Below are positions 52,635 to 61,096 of a stretch of DNA of 64,000 nucleotides, piece by piece. The notes under the pieces were generated by a model, which was not told the origin of the DNA, searched no databases, and saw nothing but the letters and a program-made list of their open reading frames with translations. The position numbers were made by a program, and so were the translations under genes. Position 1 is the first letter of the stretch; every line of letters begins with the position of its first letter. Location: contig JAVVSK010000008.1 in the NCBI GenBank assembly GCA_036654235.1, positions 1-64,000 on the forward strand. The letters run 5' to 3'. Origin of the DNA: JAVVSK01 sp036654235. GTDB taxonomy: Bacteria > Bacillota > Clostridia > Christensenellales > CAG-138.

Positions 52635-53648
52635 ATGGCTGTTAAAATGGGTATCAACGGATTTGGTCGTATCGGTCGCCTCGTTTTGAGGTCAACTGTT
52701 CTGAATCCCGATGTGGATGTGGTAGGGATTAACGCACCACGTATGAATCTTGATTACATGGTATACCTGCTCCGTTATGATACCGTACACGGTTCGTTTA
52801 AGGGAGATATCGCGATAGACGGCGATAAGCTCGTCGTGAACGGGAAAAAAATCGCGGCTTTTTCGTGCTCGGATCCCGCCGAAATTCCTTGGGCTTCCTG
52901 CGGTGCGGAATACGTAGTTGACAGCAGCGGAAAATTTACGACCTTTGAAAGTGCATATGCTCATATTAAGGGCGGTGCAAAAAAGGTTATAATCTCTGCT
53001 CCCAGTCCAGACTCGCCTATGTTTGTCATGGGAGTAAACCATAATGAGTATAAGAGCGATATGACAATCGTTTCTAACTCATCCTGTACAACAAACTGTC
53101 TCGCGCCATTAGCTAAGGTAATAAACGATAATTTTGGCATAATCGAAGGGCTAATGACGACTATTCACTCAATAACGGCAACTCAGCTTACAGTTGACGG
53201 CTCTTCCCGAAAAAATTGGCGAAGCGGAAGAGCGGCGGCGCATAATATTATCCCCAGTACGACCGGTGCCGCTAAGGCCGTCGGTAGAGTAATCCCCGAA
53301 CTCAACGGAAAGCTCACAGGAATGAGTATTCGCGTTCCTACGCCGGACGTTTCTCTCGTCGATCTAACCTGCCGTCTCGAAAAATCAACGTCTTACGACG
53401 AGATTAAGCGCGTTATGAAGACGGCTGCGGCCAGTGAAGAATGGAAGGGGATAATAGGGTATACTGAAGATAAGGTCGTTTCGTCCGACTTCTATACCGA
53501 CCCGCGAACATCGATTTTTGATGCTGATGCCGGAATAGGTTTAAACGATCATTTTTTCAAGCTCATTGCCTGGTACGATAACGAATGGGGATACAGTAAT
53601 AAACTCGTTGATCTCGTTGTACATATGGCCTCGGTAGATCACAAGTAA
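52635..53648 (+). CDS. gap: Glyceraldehyde-3-phosphate dehydrogenase, type I
   Basis: A 337-residue phosphorylating GAPDH of glycolysis. GINGFGRIGRLVLRS (7-21) binds NAD, catalytic Cys151 is in SNSSCTTNCLAP, and His178 is in TTIHSITATQ. The NAD-ribose Asp, normally in the strand VxINDP, is replaced by Ala34 in VGINAPRMNLDYM, which may loosen NAD/NADP choice. The remaining features (DGSSRKNWRSGRAAAHNIIP; WYDNEWGYSNKLVDLV) are normal. GGAGG precedes the ATG, and a perfect terminator follows. No pgk or tpi is adjacent. Confidence 0.95.
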   Translation: MAVKMGINGFGRIGRLVLRSTVLNPDVDVVGINAPRMNLDYMVYLLRYDTVHGSFKGDIAIDGDKLVVNGKKIAAFSCSDPAEIPWASCGAEYVVDSSGKFTTFESAYAHIKGGAKKVIISAPSPDSPMFVMGVNHNEYKSDMTIVSNSSCTTNCLAPLAKVINDNFGIIEGLMTTIHSITATQLTVDGSSRKNWRSGRAAAHNIIPSTTGAAKAVGRVIPELNGKLTGMSIRVPTPDVSLVDLTCRLEKSTSYDEIKRVMKTAAASEEWKGIIGYTEDKVVSSDFYTDPRTSIFDADAGIGLNDHFFKLIAWYDNEWGYSNKLVDLVVHMASVDHK

Positions 53649-53716
53649 AAAAAGACAAAAGATATCCTTATAAACTTTAAGGATAAGCATTTAAAAACCG
53701 GGTAAAACCCCCAACT

Positions 53717-53755
53717 AAGTTTGGAACTCTAAATTACCGAGTTCCAAACTTTTTT
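53717..53755. terminator. Bidirectional terminator between gap and the HPt gene
   Basis: AAGTTTGGAACTC (53717-53729) and GAGTTCCAAACTT (53739-53751) form a perfect 13-bp stem with a T tail; usable by both convergent transcripts. Confidence 0.88.
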
Positions 53756-53758
53756 AAT

Positions 53759-54112
53759 TTATGAACAATTAGAAAGGATCTCTTTAAGCCGATTAAATTG
53801 AAAATCGACCTCGGCGTATAAATTTTTTAGATTGGAATAGTCTTCTTTTCTAAGCGCTTCTACTAGCTTGCAACTCGCATTATAAATAGGAGTTAAGCTT
53901 AAATTTCCGGCAACGCCCTTTATCGTATGTGCACATTCAAAGATCTTTTTGTAATCTGCATTCAAAACAGCTTCGTTCAACTTTATAAAATTAAGATCAT
54001 CCAAAAAATTCATACAACATAATTGATATAGCTCAGTGTCACCTACAAAGCGGCTTATCGCGCTATCGATATCCGCTCCGTATTCCTTTAGTTTTTCAAT
54101 AGTCTCGTTCAT
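53759..54112 (-). CDS. Stand-alone HPt (histidine phosphotransfer) protein
   Basis: A 117-residue four-helix phosphotransfer protein. The phosphorylated histidine is His62 in ECAHTIKGVAGNLSL, the standard HPt signature. ATG 54112 is preferred over 54121 because AAAGGAG would lie one base from the latter. It is encoded 63 nt downstream of the 1233-residue hybrid kinase, and both kinases upstream end in receiver domains, so it should shuttle phosphate between those receivers and other receivers, perhaps the one in the GGDEF/EAL protein. It is the last gene of the signalling operon. Confidence 0.88.
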   Translation of the reverse strand: MNETIEKLKEYGADIDSAISRFVGDTELYQLCCMNFLDDLNFIKLNEAVLNADYKKIFECAHTIKGVAGNLSLTPIYNASCKLVEALRKEDYSNLKNLYAEVDFQFNRLKEILSNCS

Positions 54113-54175
54113 TTTATTCATTCTCCTTTGTAAGAATATATTATCATGAATTATGTGGCGAAATTACTCTGTTTT

Positions 54176-57100
54176 TTACTTCATAAAATCGTTGAGAATT
54201 CGATAAAGCAGCTCGGCATCAATAGGTTTCGCCAAATGCTCGTTCATTCCGGCCTCCTTCGATTTTTTAATATCCTCATCGAAAGCGTTGGCAGACATCG
54301 CGATAATCGGGATTGCCTTCGCCCATTCCGAATTGATCGCCCTTATTCTCCTCGTCGCCTCAAGCCCATCCATAATCGGCATTCTTATGTCCATTAAAAC
54401 GGCGTCATAATAATGCTCTGGCGATAAAGCAAAAATATTAAGTCCAATTTCCCCGTTTTCAGCAACATCAATATTGGCATGACAATACTCTAAAAGCTTT
54501 TTGGCAACCATGATATTTAACGGATGATCCTCAATTAAAAGAATCCTCTTTCCGCTGAAATCATATATTTTCTTTGCATCGGAAAAATCGGATTTTTTCT
54601 CCGTGATATTACCCGAAAAAAGCTTAAGCTTTACCGTTACCGTAAAAGTCGTACCTATACCAACAACGCTTTCAACCGTAATATCCCCGTCCATAAGTTT
54701 AGCCAGATTTTTTGAAATAGCAAGACCCAGACCATTGCCGCCATATTTTGTTGTAACTCCGCTATGTTCCTGTGAAAAAGGCTTAAAAATATCCGGTAGA
54801 AATTTTTTACCTATTCCTATTCCGGTATCGCTTATTTTAAAGCAAAATTTAACCATTGAACCTTCCGCTATATTGGGATCATAATCGTTATGAGATATAT
54901 CCAAAACGACGCGCCCCCCGCACGGAGTAAATTTAACTGCATTCGAAATGATATTGATTAAAATTTGCTGTAGCCTTATCATGTCCCCGATAAAGTTATC
55001 TTTACAATCTTTAAGTCCCATTACGGTATATTCAATACCCTTTGGATCAGCTTGAGCAGAGATAATCGTTTTAATACGGTCTAAAAGAGCATGGCAGTTT
55101 ATAATTTCGTTTTTTAACGCGATTTTCCCGTTTTCTATTTTAGCCATATCTAAAATATCGTTAATTAAGGCAAGTAAAAATTTCGATGCTTGCTTGGATT
55201 TATCTATGGAATCAAGTATAACGGCTTTATTGTCTATATTATACTCAGCAACTTGCGCCATTCCTATCATTGCGTTTATCGGAGTTCTTATTTCATGACT
55301 TATTCTTGATAAAAACTCGGATTTTGCCTTATTTGCGCGCTCTGCCATTTCTAGGGCGAGTTCAAGCTCGCGGTTCTTTTTTTCCTGTTTTTTAAAGGCT
55401 TCCGTAATATCCGTTCGTGTTATCAAAATCGTTTTAAATTGACGATCAATATAATTGAATCTAAGCTGCTTTCTTGATAAATTACCGTTTTGATCAGTTG
55501 CCCTATAAAAAACATTATAGTTTTCGGAAGTCTCGAGGCGATACATTATTCTCTTTAACGATACTTCGCCAGACATTCCTTGTTTATCTTCTTCACAAAC
55601 ATATTGACGAACATATTCGAGCATATCCTCTTCAAATTGTAAAGTTTCTCTAAGATAAAAATCATCGAGGTTATCTCCGCCATACCTTATAGCCGCATTC
55701 CGAGTCGCGTCGACAACAATTAAAAAATCATAGTCGGTTTTAACGATAACATCCATTATATTTTGCATTACTTTTTCGTTTGTTATATCCCTTGAATAAA
55801 TAAAAGCCACTATATCGTTATTCTCGGGCTGCTTCATCATATGAGCGGTGATTACTACCCAAAATATTCGTTCNNNNNNNNNNNNNNNNNNNNNNNNNNN
55901 NNNNNNNNNNNNNNNNNNNNNNNNNNNNNNNNNNNNNNNNNNNNNNNNNNNNNNNNNNNNNNNNNNNNNNNNGTTTATATTTCTAATAAGTTCTAAAGAT
56001 ATAGTCGTTTCGCCGTTCATGAAGCGATTTAAAAGCTCATCACGGTTAAATACGGAAACAAATTGATCGCGTATTTTTTCAATAGGTATTCCCGCGGCAA
56101 CCGTATCAAAATACGCTTGGACAGTTGAGACATTATCCATATTCTTTTTAATATCCGAGAATTTACTCTTTCGGTCTAAAATACAATCCCGCGTAAGATT
56201 TACGTTTATAGATGCCATAGTCGCATGTTGCATTGCCTCGCGATATGACCTTTCGTCATGATATTGCTTCTCAGCTTCCTTTTCCCTAGTTACGTCCCGC
56301 CCAACACAATATGCTTTTTTCGGCTTTTCGTCATCGTCAAAAATGTTTGTATAGATAACGCGCTCGCATCTATACTCCAAATCGTTTTTTTTACGATGCC
56401 AAATATCGGCGGTAATCTCTTTTTCGCCATTTTTAAGGCTCTCTATCATAGATAAAATGACTTTAAGGCTGTCATCTCTAATATGTCCGTTCTTTGCAAT
56501 GAATCGCAGATAATCTTTAATAACATACATTTTTGAATTCAGTTTCTCTGAGCTGGAAAAAAACGTAAGTGTATCAGAATCATAAACATATTCCCAAATA
56601 TCAATATTTGAAGATTTTATCGCTGTTTTATACATAATTTCGGTTTCGCGAAGCGCCTGAGTTGCCTTTATTTCTTCATTAACGTCGGTAAAAACGGTAC
56701 ATAAAACGGGAAAGCCATCGATAGTTTCCTCTAACCATTCTCCGGAAACGCGTATCCATCTATAGCTTTCGTCCTTTTGTAAAACCCTATGAGTATATTC
56801 CAATCGGCGTTTTTCGCTCAGTGACGCAATTCGTTCCTTCTTTATCCCCGGAACATCGTCGGGATGAAAAACAGCCAGAGTCGTCTCCTTTGTCGCTTCG
56901 CAATATTCATCTCGCGTCATTCCGCAAATCGCATATACCCCGTCGCTCATATAAATAGGCGTAAAATTTTCGTTGCCCTTATAAAGTCCGACGCCCCCCG
57001 GAATAGAATTTACTAACGTTTCATATTTTTTCGAAGCAGAGTTAATTTCATATTGCATATTTTTTTTAACAGTTACGTCTTTACATATGACAAGAGCTTT

Positions 57101-57877
57101 AATCGCCTTCCCATTTCGGTCGAACTCGGTCTTATAACAAACGCTTTCCCAATAATATTCGTTCAATTTTGAATTATAAATATGCAAAACCGCTTCAACC
57201 GTTTTTTCGCCGTTTTTTACTCTCTCAAAAACCGACTTCGCTGTTTCAATGCTATCGAGATGATAATGATTTAAATCTAAAAGGCATTCGGGAAAGTTCT
57301 CATAAATGCAAGGTTCTTCCCGGTTAGAGTTGGACGAAATGGCCGACCGATAGCATATATGGTTATTAATATCCCATTCCCAAATAGAAAAGTCATACTC
57401 ATGTAAGGCTGTCTCTACCAGCCTCTCCGCTTGCTTTTGCGCCGTAATATCCGTATAGTATGCAAAAATCAGCTCTTCGCCGTTTTCATCAATAACGCGT
57501 TGAGAGCGCTGACTTATAAATATATAGCCGTCTTTTTTAATCGCGCTATAAGACGTTTCGTAGGGCTCAAATTTTCCGCCCAATTTTTCTTCTTTTTCAA
57601 TATCATCATTTTCGGGGTTAATGTATGGTAAGGAAGAAAGCTTAATGGCCTTTAAAAACGCATCGTCGTCGGAAAAGCCGAACATTTTTACAAGCGTATC
57701 GTTGATAAAAACAACGCTGAATTCGGGGTATGCGGTCATCACCATAAAACCTATTGGCATTGGTATTGCCGCTAAAGCCTCTTTAATTTCCGAAAGCTTT
57801 TTGCTTGAAAAAACAGCGGAAAAAGGAACATAAACCGATGCTCCATTTTTATTTTTCCGAAGTTCATCTTTATGCAC
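54176..57877 (-). CDS. Multi-PAS hybrid sensor histidine kinase with receiver (sequence gap inside)
   Basis: About 1233 residues including 33 unknown ones. No membrane helices are obvious, so it is cytoplasmic. The N-terminal two thirds hold several PAS/PAC modules (for example GFMVMTAYPEFSVVFINDTL, AYYTDITAQKQAERL, IYMSDGVYAICGMTRDEY, RVLQKDESYRWIRVSGEWLE). Then come HisKA with His861 in SRISHEIRTPINAMIG, the HATPase (FKISDTGIGIGKKF, GLAISKNLAKLM), and a C-terminal receiver (ILLIEDHPLNIMV, VLMDIRMPIMDG, AMSANAFDEDI). It autophosphorylates and passes phosphate to its receiver, then to HPt. The start is 57877, 7 nt after the next kinase gene. Confidence 0.9.
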   Translation of the reverse strand: MHKDELRKNKNGASVYVPFSAVFSSKKLSEIKEALAAIPMPIGFMVMTAYPEFSVVFINDTLVKMFGFSDDDAFLKAIKLSSLPYINPENDDIEKEEKLGGKFEPYETSYSAIKKDGYIFISQRSQRVIDENGEELIFAYYTDITAQKQAERLVETALHEYDFSIWEWDINNHICYRSAISSNSNREEPCIYENFPECLLDLNHYHLDSIETAKSVFERVKNGEKTVEAVLHIYNSKLNEYYWESVCYKTEFDRNGKAIKALVICKDVTVKKNMQYEINSASKKYETLVNSIPGGVGLYKGNENFTPIYMSDGVYAICGMTRDEYCEATKETTLAVFHPDDVPGIKKERIASLSEKRRLEYTHRVLQKDESYRWIRVSGEWLEETIDGFPVLCTVFTDVNEEIKATQALRETEIMYKTAIKSSNIDIWEYVYDSDTLTFFSSSEKLNSKMYVIKDYLRFIAKNGHIRDDSLKVILSMIESLKNGEKEITADIWHRKKNDLEYRCERVIYTNIFDDDEKPKKAYCVGRDVTREKEAEKQYHDERSYREAMQHATMASINVNLTRDCILDRKSKFSDIKKNMDNVSTVQAYFDTVAAGIPIEKIRDQFVSVFNRDELLNRFMNGETTISLELIRNINXXXXXXXXXXXXXXXXXXXXXXXXXXXXXXXXXERIFWVVITAHMMKQPENNDIVAFIYSRDITNEKVMQNIMDVIVKTDYDFLIVVDATRNAAIRYGGDNLDDFYLRETLQFEEDMLEYVRQYVCEEDKQGMSGEVSLKRIMYRLETSENYNVFYRATDQNGNLSRKQLRFNYIDRQFKTILITRTDITEAFKKQEKKNRELELALEMAERANKAKSEFLSRISHEIRTPINAMIGMAQVAEYNIDNKAVILDSIDKSKQASKFLLALINDILDMAKIENGKIALKNEIINCHALLDRIKTIISAQADPKGIEYTVMGLKDCKDNFIGDMIRLQQILINIISNAVKFTPCGGRVVLDISHNDYDPNIAEGSMVKFCFKISDTGIGIGKKFLPDIFKPFSQEHSGVTTKYGGNGLGLAISKNLAKLMDGDITVESVVGIGTTFTVTVKLKLFSGNITEKKSDFSDAKKIYDFSGKRILLIEDHPLNIMVAKKLLEYCHANIDVAENGEIGLNIFALSPEHYYDAVLMDIRMPIMDGLEATRRIRAINSEWAKAIPIIAMSANAFDEDIKKSKEAGMNEHLAKPIDAELLYRILNDFMK
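55874..55972. other. Assembly gap (99 N)
   Basis: A run of 99 unknown bases inside the kinase gene. The reading frame is open on both sides and stays in frame across the gap as drawn, but the true length is uncertain. It falls among the PAS repeats, where similar modules may have confused assembly. Confidence 0.95.
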
Positions 57878-57883
57878 TTTAAG

Positions 57884-60800
57884 CTATACCTCCTTTAAAA
57901 AATCGTCTATCGTATTGTATAAAAGTAAAGGATCAATTGGCTTCGTTAAATGAGCATTCATCCCGGCTGATTTGGTTTTTTCGATATCCTCATCAAAAGC
58001 GTTTGCGGTCATTGCTATAATAGGTATGGTTTTTGCGTTGGGTTTTCGCATTTGACGGATAGCTCTTGCGGCGGTTAATCCATCCATAATCGGCATACGG
58101 ATATCCATGAGAATCAAGTTGTAGTAGCCCGTTTCTTTTTGCGCAAAACGTTCAATAGCCCTAAGCCCGTTTTCGGCAATATCAACCGAAATATTTTTAG
58201 CTTCTAAGAGTCTTTTAGCTATTTCTATATTTAAAATATGATCTTCAACGAGTAAAACTCTCTTCCCCAAAAAATCATATTGTTTAGGAGCCTCTGTTTT
58301 TATATTTACTCTTTTTCCACGATAGATTTTTTCAAATGCAGAAGAAAGGGATTCCTTAAATAACGGTTTTGAAAGGATAATATTTACCCCGGCTTTTTTA
58401 GCTTCCGTTTCGATAGCGCCCCAATCGTATGCGGTCATTATAATAATCGTTACGTCGGGTCCTAGAATTTCCCGAAGCTTTTTTGTCGTTTCAATCCCGT
58501 CCATATCGGGCATTTTCCAGTCCACCAAAATGATATCAAAATATTCATGCCCTTCCCATTTTTTCCGCGCAATGTCGACCGCCTTAATTCCGGAATCAAC
58601 CCATTCGGCTTTCATCCCCATATCCGTCAAAATTCGCTCCGTATGTTGGCAAATCATAATGTCGTCGTCTATAATTAAAGCTTTCATTGCTGTTAAATTT
58701 AGATAGGATTTAAGCTTCGCCGTCTTTTTACTTTCTTCGGAAATTCCTAAATTTATTTCAACGATAAATTCGCTTCCAATACCCTCAATGCTATTTACGC
58801 TTATTCTTCCGTCCATTAGGTCGACTAGGTTTTTGCATATAGCAAGACCCAGCCCCGTCCCGCCAAAAATTGAAGTCGAACCCGTATGCGCTTGTTCAAA
58901 AGGATCGAATAAATGCGGGAGAAACTCCTCGCTTATACCTATACCGGTATCATTTACCGTAAACCGCATTACGGCTTCATCTTTCTTTATTTTTTTTTGC
59001 GCAATAATAAACTGAACTTTTCCACCGCGGTCGGTAAACTTTATCGCGTTGGAAATAATATTTATTAAAATCTGCTGTAGCTTCATCGCGTCGCCAATAT
59101 AATTATCCTCGGTAAAGCTCTCGAGTATAGAGTCGTAATCGATGCCTTTTTGCTGCGCCTGTTCATAACAAATTGCGTTTATCCCATTGATAAAATCCTG
59201 AAAAGGAATATTTTCCTGTTTAATTAAAACTTTACCGCTTTCGATTCTCGACATATCCAGTATATCGTTTATAAGAGAAAGTAAAAACCGCGCCAAAATT
59301 CCGACTTTCGATAGACATTCGGAAACCTGTTTAGGGTCGTTTATAGATTGAGCCGCGAGAGCAGACATTCCTATTATCGCGTTCATAGGCGTTCTTATTT
59401 CATGGCTCATATGCGAAAGGAACTCCGACTTTGCAGTGTTCGCCTGTTGCGCGGCGGAAAGAGCATTTTTTAGGGTTTCGTTTTTCCTTTGCTCCTCATT
59501 ATAAATATCCGTTATATCGCTTCTAGTGACTAATATTTGCTGTCTCGTTTTATCCAGGTAAAAAAATTGCAGTTTTTTTTGAAAGACCTTCCCGTCCTGA
59601 TCCTTAACGCGGCAATAGGTCGTAAAAGTAGCTCTTTCTTCAAGTTTTTCTAATAAATTCGCATAGGACATATCGTAAATATTTCTTTCGATATCCTCTT
59701 CAACTAAATGCTTCCTAGCGTAATCCTCAACCCCGTTTTCATAGTCATTTACAACAAGAGGCAAAACCGAGTTTTTCTTATCCGATAGTCCGAATACCGT
59801 GCATATGTCGGTTTTTACGTCTAAAAGAGCTAAATAGTCATAGTCCATTGCAATAACGGCGGCGACAATATCTTGCGCAACTTTTCGCTGATCAATATCT
59901 ATTGCATAAATATATGCTTCAATATCGTAGGTTTTCGGGTTTTGCATTGTAACGATCTTTATCAATGCCCAACCGATTCGGTTATTGCTAAAACGAAAGA
60001 GATGTTCATGCGAAAAATGCCTATTTCCATCTTGAAAATTTTTAATTAGAACCTGCCTATTAAATATTTTAGCATATTCTGCCCTAGCTTTTGGATCGAC
60101 GCAGCGTTGATGATCCAGGGCGAAAAATGCGTCGGCAGTTCCGTCCTCCTGCATCTTTAAAATTTCCGGATCTTGTGTCATTCCGTCGCAACAAATATTT
60201 TTGGTTAAATTTAATTTAAACGAGCCTATCGCTTCCCGGCTTTGAATCTTTCTTCGCTCAAATTCTCCGGTATAACGCTCCTCTAGCTTTATCCTGTCCG
60301 ATATATCGATAGCGGAACCTATTGCCTTAATCGGTCTCCCTACATCGTCAAAAATAGTAGTATATGTTATTTCATACCATTTCCAAATATCTTTGTTAAG
60401 TCCTTTCCACCGCGCTATGCTCTTAGCAAACGGCGCTCCGGAAAAAATTTTATCATACATTTCTAAAAAAGCAGGAGCATCGTCCTGATGAAGCATTCCG
60501 CTCGTAATAATGGATTCCGGAACATTTGGAATAATAGAAACGTTTTTATACGGATCTACGGGAGTCGCATTGCTAAAGTCGTATATTGTTTTTTCATCAA
60601 CATCAAACATCCAATAAGTCAGCCCGCTTTGTTTCGCGGCCTGAGTATATATCTCCTCAAGGCGCTTATAGGTGTCGATATTCTCAGCCGTACCTATAGC
60701 GCGGGTTGGCTTCCCGTCCGAATCGAAAAATGTCGTATATTTAATTTTTTTCCAGATAGAAGTTCCGTTTTCAATTACCCTTATCTCCCTCGCAATATGC

Positions 60801-61096
60801 TTTTTCCCCTGTTTAATTTGCTCATGGATCTGTAGAAAATCGTTGGCGCTGCTTTCGTGGATAATACCTTTTTCAATAAGGGTTTGGGGATAATTTTCAA
60901 GCGTTTCCAAAACACCGAAACCTTCCAATTCACCTAAATCTTCCAATGATTTTGACTTATAAAAGCAGCTATTGCCGTTTATATTGTATACCCAACAAAG
61001 TACTCCGCAATGTTGAATTATTGTTTTAAGCAATTCTAAAGATTGCCTATAGATCATCCTCCCATCACTTTCTTCTATGGCTTTAATTTTTTCCAC
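57884..61096 (-). CDS. Multi-PAS hybrid sensor histidine kinase with two receivers
   Basis: A 1070-residue cytoplasmic kinase. PAS/PAC modules fill about residues 1-530 (IREIRVIENGTSIWKKIKYT; RAIGTAENIDTYKRLEEIY; KAIGSAIDISDRIKLEERY). HisKA has His565 in HMSHEIRTPMNAIIGM, followed by the HATPase (FTVNDTGIGISEEF; GLAICKNLVDLMDG) and two receivers. The first has ALIIDDDIMICQH and LVDWKMPDMDG, the second VLLVEDHILNIEI and LMDIRMPIMDG. It is closely similar in layout to the next kinase, suggesting duplication. It overlaps the upstream gene by 14 nt, so the operon is tightly coupled. Confidence 0.92.
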   Translation of the reverse strand: MEKIKAIEESDGRMIYRQSLELLKTIIQHCGVLCWVYNINGNSCFYKSKSLEDLGELEGFGVLETLENYPQTLIEKGIIHESSANDFLQIHEQIKQGKKHIAREIRVIENGTSIWKKIKYTTFFDSDGKPTRAIGTAENIDTYKRLEEIYTQAAKQSGLTYWMFDVDEKTIYDFSNATPVDPYKNVSIIPNVPESIITSGMLHQDDAPAFLEMYDKIFSGAPFAKSIARWKGLNKDIWKWYEITYTTIFDDVGRPIKAIGSAIDISDRIKLEERYTGEFERRKIQSREAIGSFKLNLTKNICCDGMTQDPEILKMQEDGTADAFFALDHQRCVDPKARAEYAKIFNRQVLIKNFQDGNRHFSHEHLFRFSNNRIGWALIKIVTMQNPKTYDIEAYIYAIDIDQRKVAQDIVAAVIAMDYDYLALLDVKTDICTVFGLSDKKNSVLPLVVNDYENGVEDYARKHLVEEDIERNIYDMSYANLLEKLEERATFTTYCRVKDQDGKVFQKKLQFFYLDKTRQQILVTRSDITDIYNEEQRKNETLKNALSAAQQANTAKSEFLSHMSHEIRTPMNAIIGMSALAAQSINDPKQVSECLSKVGILARFLLSLINDILDMSRIESGKVLIKQENIPFQDFINGINAICYEQAQQKGIDYDSILESFTEDNYIGDAMKLQQILINIISNAIKFTDRGGKVQFIIAQKKIKKDEAVMRFTVNDTGIGISEEFLPHLFDPFEQAHTGSTSIFGGTGLGLAICKNLVDLMDGRISVNSIEGIGSEFIVEINLGISEESKKTAKLKSYLNLTAMKALIIDDDIMICQHTERILTDMGMKAEWVDSGIKAVDIARKKWEGHEYFDIILVDWKMPDMDGIETTKKLREILGPDVTIIIMTAYDWGAIETEAKKAGVNIILSKPLFKESLSSAFEKIYRGKRVNIKTEAPKQYDFLGKRVLLVEDHILNIEIAKRLLEAKNISVDIAENGLRAIERFAQKETGYYNLILMDIRMPIMDGLTAARAIRQMRKPNAKTIPIIAMTANAFDEDIEKTKSAGMNAHLTKPIDPLLLYNTIDDFLKEV

